Assembly (NCBI RefSeq): GCF_033807575.1
Contig: NC_084717.1
Location: 8,247,692 to 8,311,691 of the forward strand
Source: Cydia pomonella
Taxonomy: Eukaryota > Arthropoda > Insecta > Lepidoptera > Tortricidae
Direction: 5' to 3'
Length of the DNA: 64,000 bases
The notes below the pieces were generated by a model, which was not told where the DNA came from, made no database searches, and saw only the letters and a list, made by a program, of their open reading frames with translations. Below, piece after piece: positions 56,616 to 64,000 of this stretch. Both the position numbers and the translations under genes were made by a program. Numbering within the stretch: position 1 is the first letter of the stretch; the number at the start of each line of letters is the position of its first letter.

Positions 56616-57292
56616 CCTTTTGTCCGGGTCTGCCTTAAACGTAGTCTGACTAATTCGCGTTATGACAAAACATCATTTGAAATTCGCTATTCGTCTAAAT
56701 CGCTATTGACCTATTACTTATATTACCTATTTCGCAATATGTCCCAAACGCAGTAAGCCTAAGTAGCTGTTTGTCCATTTCGCGATACGCCTAATTACCA
56801 GTGAGTAGCTCGATCTACGCCCTAAACGCGTTTGTTCCGCGTAGCGAAATTCCTAGTCGCCCCCCAAAGTGTAATGTTTTCAGGGAAGTCACAATTAGTC
56901 AGGTTAATAGTTAGGTAGGTTAGGTTCGTTAGGTAGCTTCAGATGCCCGGAGGGCAAACTACCCAGAAATGAAATAGGAGCCCCGCATGCGGGGCTCCGT
57001 CTAGTTACGTTTAAGAGGAAATGTTCTTGGAAAAAAAAATATTAGAAAAAAATCTATTATAGGAGAAGTAACACTAGATTCGCTTTTGGATACAAACTTA
57101 ATACATAAGTGTAAGTCTCTCTGTACCAGATTCGCTTTTGGACAATAATGCAAGAGGCCTAAGTCTTCTTGTGCCATATTCGCATTTGGACAAAACCTCA
57201 TCAGGCCTAAGTCTCAGTGCGACTATTTCTCGGTTGGTCTAGGCATAACGCGAATTAGTCAGACTACGTTTTAGGCAGACCCAGACAAAAGG
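56616..57292. mobile_element. 0.68-kb element with 49-bp inverted ends
   Basis: 56616-56664 and 57244-57292 pair in inverse with two mismatches (ccttttgtccgggtctgcct ... AATTCGCGTTATG). The right half has three units of about 50 bp, each with ATTCGCTTTTGGACA and GCCTAAGTCT-type words (starting near 57074, 57129, 57177). The left half has TTCGCNATNYGYC-like words repeated. The centre carries a separate module (56905-57004) that resembles a Helitron tail. No coding capacity. Confidence 0.8.
56905..57004 (+). mobile_element. candidate Helitron-like 3' tail
   Basis: A GTTAGGTAGGTTAGGTTCG run and GATGCCCGGAGGGCAAACT are followed by the 22-bp perfect palindrome ggagccccgcatgcggggct+cc at 56977-56998, then GT and CTAG (57001-57004), then T. 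Helitrons end in a hairpin followed by CTRR and insert before T. The 2-bp gap between hairpin and CTAG is shorter than usual, and no TC start was identified, so this is a candidate only. Confidence 0.4.
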
Positions 57293-57319
57293 TACCTCAG
57301 GTGCCAGGCCAATATAACA

Positions 57320-57340
57320 GAGCCGAGCCGAGCCGAGCCG
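57320..57340. repeat. (GAGCC)4 microsatellite
   Basis: Four tandem GAGCC units just right of the 56616-57292 element. Confidence 0.9.
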
Positions 57341-57474
57341 AAATTCTTGCCGGTCCTATATTACGATATCCTACAATTTGGGAGGGAAATCTTCTCGGAT
57401 CACAGGTGTAGGGTTAGAGCCGGCGTAACTTTTTTGACGTTCATAAGCACATTGTAACATGCCTACTTTAAAAA

Positions 57475-57702
57475 TTAACTATCCTCATCTTTATCAGCGG
57501 CGAAACTTTTGATCAAAAAATAAATCAGATTTGTTGCAACTTCATGTGTGTACTTGTGGAACGCATTATTTGGTTTGGTTTGCCTGCCTTGCCTTATCTC
57601 GGCAGGCGACTGGGATGGCGCCCCTTTTTGTTTTTTATTGCTAGGCACCGGCGGAACATCTTTATGCAAATTGTATCGCGGTTGCCAGTTAAACAGGAAC
57701 TA
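57475..57702 (-). other. uncharacterised open frame, about 75 codons
   Basis: Minus strand, open from an upstream stop to TAA at 57475. It includes PSNKKQKGAPSQSPAEIRQG and ends TNLIYFLIKSFAADKDEDS. Composition is more protein-like than most random frames here, but I recognise no family, and there is an equally long frame on the other strand. It could be chance or a terminal exon. Confidence 0.15.
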
Positions 57703-57825
57703 GCCTTGTGGTTAATTAGAATTTTATTTTTAAAGGCTTTGGATAATTTGCGAAGCTGTGAAGTTTATTCAGTGCTTAACAGCGTACCCAAAATCTGTTT
57801 TGTTGTTTATTTTTCGCCGCCCTGA

Positions 57826-60232
57826 CATTTAATTAATGTGTCCTTTATTAAATTGCTCTTAGTGTGAGTGAATTGTGGATTGGGGACAAAATGTTTCGAT
57901 ATCCGGTAAACGAAATGTATACTATAATTTACTTACGTGATGTTTATTATAATTATACTCATTGTTAGCCAATAAACACGAAAGGCTTTTATTATTTATT
58001 TATTTTATTTATTTAAACTGGCTAAGTAAAATGTGAAACCCATTTACACAGTTATGCTATGATTTGCTATGGATTATAAAAAAAAAATTATTATGTGGAC
58101 CAATTTCAACGATTTTCGTTTTATTTGAAAGAACGCGTTTTATCGTGTTTTAAATGTTATCTCAGAAATTTCATGTATAATAAACAAAGGAGATAAAATT
58201 GCAAATAAATTTAACCTTCTTTGCAGGTGTTTATTACAAAAAGGTGGAGGGGGGGTTCATATTTTCCTTCAAAAATTTTTTTTTTCCACTATGAAACAAA
58301 TAAAGTTTTTGCAATGTTTATTTGAGCTCTTGCAAATGATACCCCACTTGATCTAGTAACTAGACTTTGAAATTTTGCTCCCTCTTTATATTGGGCATTT
58401 TCTATACTAAGAAATAATAAAAAATAACTCTTTCAATGTATCTGGGTTAGCGTTGTTCATAACTATTCCAAATTTCTAATTACAAAATTGGCAATGTGAC
58501 AGATGGACGGACGGACCTAAAAACCGCACTTCACAGGTTGGCCCAAAAATACGTTGGTATTTTTTTACTGCGGCATATTGTTGATAATCTTAAAAGATGT
58601 TTGCGCTTGTGTGTCTGTCAGCGGCCGATAGTAAAATCAGGCAGATTATGAAATTCCTATGCCTATCGGGAATCATGAAAATCATAGTCTCGTTCCCTTT
58701 CTGGACAGTTCGCCATTCGGGCATCTGAAGCAACATAAATCTATCCTAGTTATCGGTTTAATGTGTTATGTTTAAGTTAAACTTACAATGGTTTAATTCA
58801 TCATGACATTTTGCAAAATATGTGTATTTAAGTAAGAAAAATTGTCAACGTACCCATTAAGGAAGCAAAATCATTTTTTTGTTTTCTACAAATGCTAACT
58901 AAATTGCATGTGACTACCGAAGTACCGACTATATGAGCTGGCATTTCGAATAATTGGCTAGATGGCCGGTGAGTATTGATTGAATGGGTGGAATAATTTG
59001 CGCCAGGTCGAATAGTCGCGGTCGCGGTGTGATTCGAAATGCGGTGACCGAAGGCCATGCGTTACGTTTTGTGATGTTGCAACCGCATGAATGAATGAAT
59101 AAATGTGTAAATTAATCTTAAGAATGATTCGAACTTATCGCTTAAACAGCGAAGAGTATGCAACGATACGACAAGTGAATAAAACATATAACATAATTAC
59201 GAAAGAGGAATATGACCAGAAGGAAATGGGAGGAGAACGCGGGAGGAAATGTATATAGGATGAACGATCAAAAATAGATAAACTAATGAGAATCTTTTGA
59301 GAATTAAACATGATAATGTTAATAAAAATTACTTACAGTCTTATTTACTAGAACTCTTTTCAGGAATGATATCTTGAGATGCGAAAATGATAATGTATGA
59401 ACCACTTTGATAGCCGCGACAGAGCAAAAATGCCGTAATGCCATGGTAATATGCGGTTCCTGAACACATCATCATCACATATAATATGTGTGTAGTTAAA
59501 ACAGTACGTAACGCCTTTCATTGCGTAACTGTAACATAAACTACTATTAAAAGCCTCAGAGAAGAGATAAAAGAAATATGTTAAACATAGAGGGTTTATG
59601 ATATGTGTATAAATAAAGATATTAAAAGCATCAAAGAATATTATTTTTCTCCAATATGCTCGGAAATGTTCACCTTATTGTAGCAAAAATAGTACGGGAA
59701 GCTCTTCGTTGTGGTCAAAATCATATTAAAAAAATTTAAACCATTATTGTCGTGTTTAAGCGGACGGGAAGTTATTACTGTAGTGTTTTTTACTTTTTAA
59801 AACATGTATCTACTAAGAAAAAAGCATAAAGCCAATTAATATAGCAGCGGGCCTACGTCTACACGACCAGGTCAGCATCATTTCAAGCTATAGGATAGAG
59901 TCGTGTAAGACAGACGTGTATGATCGCGCGAATACTGCTTAATAAAATCAAAGACTATATAACTTTTATACTTTTTTAAGGATCTCATGCGTGCAAAGCA
60001 AATAAAGCTTATATTGCATAATTATATTGAATGAGCGAATATTGAATGGTACTGAATGGCAGAATAGTTGTGCCTTTAACTTTTAAAAAAATAATTAAAG
60101 AGGGAAATTGATTTTGACGTTTTTGATGTGAAGGTTCGATTTAAGTGCTGGTTCATGTTTAAATTATGATTATTTTACCTGATTTCCTCGTATGTTTGGA
60201 GAAAAGCACTATATATGCCTCGACAGGAACAG
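57826..60232. other. non-coding tract
   Basis: No gene. A stretch at about 58080-58560 ending GACAGATGGACGGACGGACC has the look of a diverged interspersed repeat, but there is no second copy in the window. GCGGCCGATAGTAAAATCAG at about 58621 similarly suggests an old repeat. Confidence 0.4.
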
Positions 60233-60344
60233 CAATTCGTGGATTCGGCTTCTTTGTCGGACGACGCGAAGCGGAGTGGAGTGAAGTGTGAGTGAAGTGG
60301 AGCGGAGAGACGCGAGCGAAGAAATCGAAACTCATCCACGAATT
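60233..60344. repeat. inverted-repeat element with GAAGTGGAGCGGAG core
   Basis: 12-bp perfect inverted ends (caattcgtggat) at 60233-60244 and 60333-60344. The core is rich in GAAGTG/GAGCGGAG words. It looks like a short interspersed element. Confidence 0.5.
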
Positions 60345-60662
60345 GCCCTTTCCCAGCCTCTGCAATAATGTACTATTTCAATCCTAAAAATAATAATGCT
60401 CAAAATACTAACTGACAGTGGGATAGAATTGTTTATTACTGCTTTTAAATCGCTTTATACTTTTCGCTGTCCATTCAGTGTGGCACCTGCCAGTTGTCCA
60501 CCTTTTGCCGGAATTGCAAAAATTCCGTCTAAAATTGGAAAAGAAATATGCTTTTGATGCAATCTGTCACGGAATGCAGAGCTACGAATCCGTGTGCAAA
60601 CTGCCCACTTCGCTTCAATCCGGCTGTGCACGTGTGTAACTCTCTTTTACCGCCCAATAAAC

Positions 60663-61330
60663 CTAGATAAGGTAGAACTGGATAAACGAGAAACCTCTTT
60701 TAGCGAGAATAATTACATGGTCCCGTAATTTTTGACCTAGATTACCTCTATTAGCGAAAGACACAAACCTCTTTAACAGAGGGTCGTTTCTCCCGTTCGA
60801 GCCTCTGTATCAGTGTCTCTTCCTTGGCCTCTATAAGCGAGAGTCCATACTTTCTAAATTTTGTGGAACTAACGCGCACGTGATGCATCAAGCTTTTTGT
60901 ATTGTTGATAAAAAAGGGATTGTCTCTTAGGTCATTGTATTTGATCCTTATGAGAAAACCCAATGTGCGTCGTGAATCGAAATTTCCGAGCAAACTTGCT
61001 CAGTTCCTACGTATTGATTGAGAAGAATGGTTGAACACACTCTAGTTAGGAATGTCTAAACAAAAAGTAAGTGTCAACGTTAAAAATCTCAAACTCTTTC
61101 GAAATTTTCGAAATGCAATCGAGTGCGGGAAATCACGAAAACAAAATTGACAGTAAATTTGCTTTCCATAAATATTTGCTACTTATTATTATCACCGCAA
61201 TTTATTTTTAAAACTGCGTAAGCGAGAAATCACCGACCCCTTACCTCTACGAGTGAGAAACGCGGATTAGAGAGAAACATCTATGAGCGACAAAAATATT
61301 CTGGCCCCTTGAGCTCTTGCATATTCAGGT
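60663..61330. mobile_element. degenerate pogo-like non-autonomous element
   Basis: CCTCTATNAGCGAGA-like words recur at about 60691, 60746, 60770, 60829, 61241 and 61280. The left end, GGTAGAACTGGATAAACGAG, loosely mirrors the right end, CATATTCAGGTTCGACTCTC. Repeated ACCTCT/GCGAG words near AGTAGAAC ends recall pogo/Tigger relatives. No transposase. Confidence 0.35.
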
Positions 61331-62537
61331 TCGACTCTCTGGTAATAATACTAATTAAAACATGTAATAAACACACACCATTACATTTTTCTAAGTAAAT
61401 CTAAACTTATGCTAAAACAAAACTAAATGTAAAACACCTACGTACATATATGATAGCAGACTGTTTATTTGACACCCTGGTTTCTTTTATTCAGCCTTTT
61501 TGTCCTGACACAGTCCCAAAGCGCCCTGATCATTTCCTTTAGATAAAAACCCGCGAAACAAACCTATTGTTTCAAACTTTTGACACTTGAAGCGCGGCAG
61601 CGGAATAACTCCTGATGAGACAGCCTTACAAAATGACGAACCATCTTGTCAGCTCGACGTAGAACCGACATGAAATGTGTCGTGCCGACGTGTACTAAAG
61701 CCTTATGGACTCAACGTAATTGTTCCGCCATTTTGACATTCTGCCAACTGAACGTGCAATTTATAATGCGGAATCTTCCGCGAATTCGTCAGTTGTAAGT
61801 GCTTGTCGTTTTACTTAAAAAGCGTTTCAGACTTTGTGAGAGTTGTCGCTCCAATACGTAGGGTTATTTAAGGAAGGTTGAAGTTTCAAATTCGTACCTA
61901 CCTATCTACATAGGTAGGTAGTAATAATAATAATACCTATTGTGTAATAATTGCACTGTACTTACATTTTTTTATAAAGTGCTGAGTGAAATTATATGTA
62001 GCTACCTACCCACTTGGATATCATATCCTACTTAGATACTACACAAGTGTTAGAGGTGATCTTATTTGTTCATGCACTAAAGTCGAAGTAAGTCCTAACT
62101 TGTTAGCACCATCCATTTGTCACCAGTTGCCTGATTATTATAAACAATATTTAAAGACCCAATATACTCACAAAAAAACAAACTCAAATAATTGACTATT
62201 GTTGTATAATTACATCAAGTTATATTTATGAAACTTTGTTAGGCTTTGATATCGAAGGTTAATTATTATTTCTGTACTAATATTTATCCAATAACGAACA
62301 ACACAAAGTTTCGCTTTGGAAACTATTACGGCACGGAAAGGGAAAAGTTATATAGCAACGCCTTTGTATCCGGGTCATATTGGATCAATTATTCGATATA
62401 TTAATATAGCTTGTAAACTAACATAAGCTTTGAGGCCGTCGTCGAACTTAAGCGACACGACGACAGCGTCAATATCAAACATACCGAAAATAACAATATT
62501 TGTCTTTTGTAGACGCGTAGATCTATTTGCAAAAATC
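61331..62537. other. non-coding tract, nothing recognised
   Basis: AT-rich. Contains a TAGGTAGGTAG-like patch near 61895-61920. Confidence 0.5.
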
Positions 62538-62555
62538 ATCGTCATGATGACTTGA

Positions 62556-62869
62556 GAGGATTGGCCTAGCGATAAGAGCGTGCGACTTTCAATCCGAAGG
62601 TTCAACCCCGGTTTGTACCAAGGAGTTTTTCGGAACCTATGTACGAAATATCATTTGATATTTACCATTCACTTTTCGGTGAAGGAAAACATGGTGAGGA
62701 TACCGGACTAATCTTGATAAGACCTGGTTTACCCTCTGGGTTGGGTTGGAAGATCAGATGGAAGTCGCTTTTGTAAAAGTGCCTACGCCAATTCTTGGTA
62801 TTATTTGTCAAGCAGACCCCAGGCTCCCATGAGTCGTGGCAAAAATGCCGGGATAACGCGAGGAAGAAG
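62556..62869 (+). mobile_element. tRNA-derived SINE, family B, with 18-bp target duplication
   Basis: The tRNA-like head has an A box (TTGGCCTAGCGATAAGAGCG) and a B box (GGTTCAACCCC). The body includes GTTTTTCGGAACCTATGTAC, CATTTGATATTTACC and GACCCCAGGCTCCCATGAGT, ending GGATAACGCGAGGAAGAAG. Perfect 18-bp direct repeats atcgtcatgatgacttga flank it at 62538-62555 and 62870-62887. This body is unrelated to family A and matches a common lepidopteran SINE as I remember it. Confidence 0.92.
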
Positions 62870-62887
62870 ATCGTCATGATGACTTGA

Positions 62888-63732
62888 CATCAGCAGCGAT
62901 TATACATATATATAAAACGATTACTTCTTATCATCGCTGCGTAGATCTATTTACAAAAACTATATGGTACGGGTCAGCGTGACGCGCCGCCTTTTCGACT
63001 GTCAGAATAATAGGTCAACTAGGTTAACGGGTCAGATTCAAAGCAATATAACTGTAATAACAAAACTCCCGTACCCTCTGAATTTGACTACAGACAAAGA
63101 CATCGTGTTACCTATGAATATAGAGCAACTTCTCCGCCTACAGATTGTCTCATATTGTAACTAAAACGCGGTAGAATCGGCACGAAATCGCTGACTGTAG
63201 TAACATCAAGGGATATCGGGTCTTGAGCGCCGCAAAAGTGATTCTGTTTCGGCGAACCTTACAAGTGATTTCATTTTCGAAGGGACCTTAACAATTGGCG
63301 GAAATCGGAATTTCCTCCTACACTGGCTTTGTCCCCTAATCTTTAACCGTTGCGACGAATCAAACGGGCCTGCGAATTGCGATTTGGAGAGGAAATTTGC
63401 TTTTGTATCAAACGTTACATTATTCGCCGCACTAAGTCGGCGCGAGTAACTTGATAAGATTATGCGCTCGGACGCTGAGCCGCTAAATCGAATGCATTAT
63501 TTATAATCGTGTGTGATCTTTCATTTACGTTTTATTCTTTTTATATCATTCCGGTTACATTTCGAATTATACGTTCGTGAGTTCTTAGGCAGGAATATTT
63601 GGGAACTTCAACTTTTCGCCTTTTCCTTATACTTGTTTTGTATTGAAATTCAACTTACCTTAAGTGTATCATATTTAGACTCAGAATAAAAATAATTCAT
63701 CCTTAACATTTCTCATTGCAAGTACTTATAAT
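62888..63732. other. non-coding tract, nothing recognised
   Basis: A GTAGATCTATTTRCAAAAA word at 62515 recurs at 62941, flanking the SINE region. Otherwise nothing seen. Confidence 0.5.
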
Positions 63733-63961
63733 AGTACATTACGATACAAGTGCGAAAAATAGGAAATTCGAAACGAGTGGCGATAAATTAAAACACGACC
63801 GAAGGGAGTGTTTTAAATCGACACGAGTTGCGAATTACCTATTCGCACATGTATCGTACAACGTTTTACAGTACATATGGCCCTTTAAATGTTTGACATA
63901 TTAACGTAATATGCTAATTTTCGCACTAGTGCGATAAAGTAGCTCCATATGTACTGTAAAA
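63733..63961. mobile_element. multi-hairpin MITE
   Basis: Three nested or adjacent dyads. acgatacaagtgcg...aggaaattcg (63741-63770) pairs with 63831-63857; a TTTACAGTACATATGG 17-bp perfect pair lies at 63864-63880 and 63945-63961; and TCGCACTAGTGCGA is palindromic at 63921-63934. A small AAAACAC/GTGTTTT stem is at 63790-63814. No coding sequence. Confidence 0.7.
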
Positions 63962-64000
63962 TATATTTTTTAGCTTTATTTAAAGGTGCCCCCATCTTAA

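Noticed and set aside
1..64000. Integrated virus or retrovirus-like element (gag-pol, LTRs)
   Set aside because: All RT-containing pieces have non-LTR motifs and tails. I saw no LTR pairs, protease, integrase or envelope-like frames.

Overview
This window looks like a gene-poor, transposon-rich stretch of an insect genome, most likely a moth or butterfly (Lepidoptera). The evidence is AT-rich eukaryotic DNA, two tRNA-derived SINE families with pol III A and B boxes, remnants of several non-LTR retrotransposon lineages, a mariner, two hAT elements with 8-bp target duplications, and dozens of short inverted-repeat elements of kinds I know from lepidopteran genomes. I recognised no host protein-coding exon, tRNA, rRNA or snRNA gene. 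The window could be intergenic DNA or large intron; the sequence does not decide which. Family names come from reading motifs and from memory; no database search was run.

Layout. 1.25-3.83 kb: a 5'-truncated Jockey/CR1-type LINE on the minus strand whose RT frame is broken by a 77-bp perfect foldback. 4.4-6.0 kb: a decayed RT fragment, then a 1.26-kb mariner with a nearly intact DD34D transposase. 6-11 kb: small inverted-repeat elements and a pogo-like remnant. 12.5-20.4 kb: SINEs, three LINE remnants, and a 1.16-kb element with terminal inverted repeats. 21.2-25.4 kb: a 4.25-kb composite with inverted arms of about 0.8 kb surrounding a LINE 3' part (RT thumb plus RNase H). 26.0-29.7 kb: a satellite-like array of units of about 220-250 bp in which one LINE insertion was copied along with the array. 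32-33 kb and 34-36 kb: nested foldbacks, a Harbinger-like MITE with perfect 45-bp ends, and a tandem duplication. 37-45 kb: LINE C-termini, a hairpin MITE, an element with three internal tandem units, and more nested repeats. 50-57 kb: a 1.14-kb hAT element holding a SINE that itself holds an insertion, a hAT MITE, and a 0.68-kb element with 49-bp inverted ends enclosing a Helitron-like tail. 57-64 kb: mostly plain sequence with a second SINE that has an 18-bp target duplication.

The features act as independent mobile elements, not as a pathway. What is informative is insertion order: several nests can be ordered by target duplications or interrupted repeats. The least ordinary items are the foldback inside the RT frame, the inverted composite with a conserved core shared by otherwise different elements, the array that amplified a captured LINE, and the palindrome plus CTAG inside the 56.6-57.3 kb element. 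I found no sign of a new multi-gene system.
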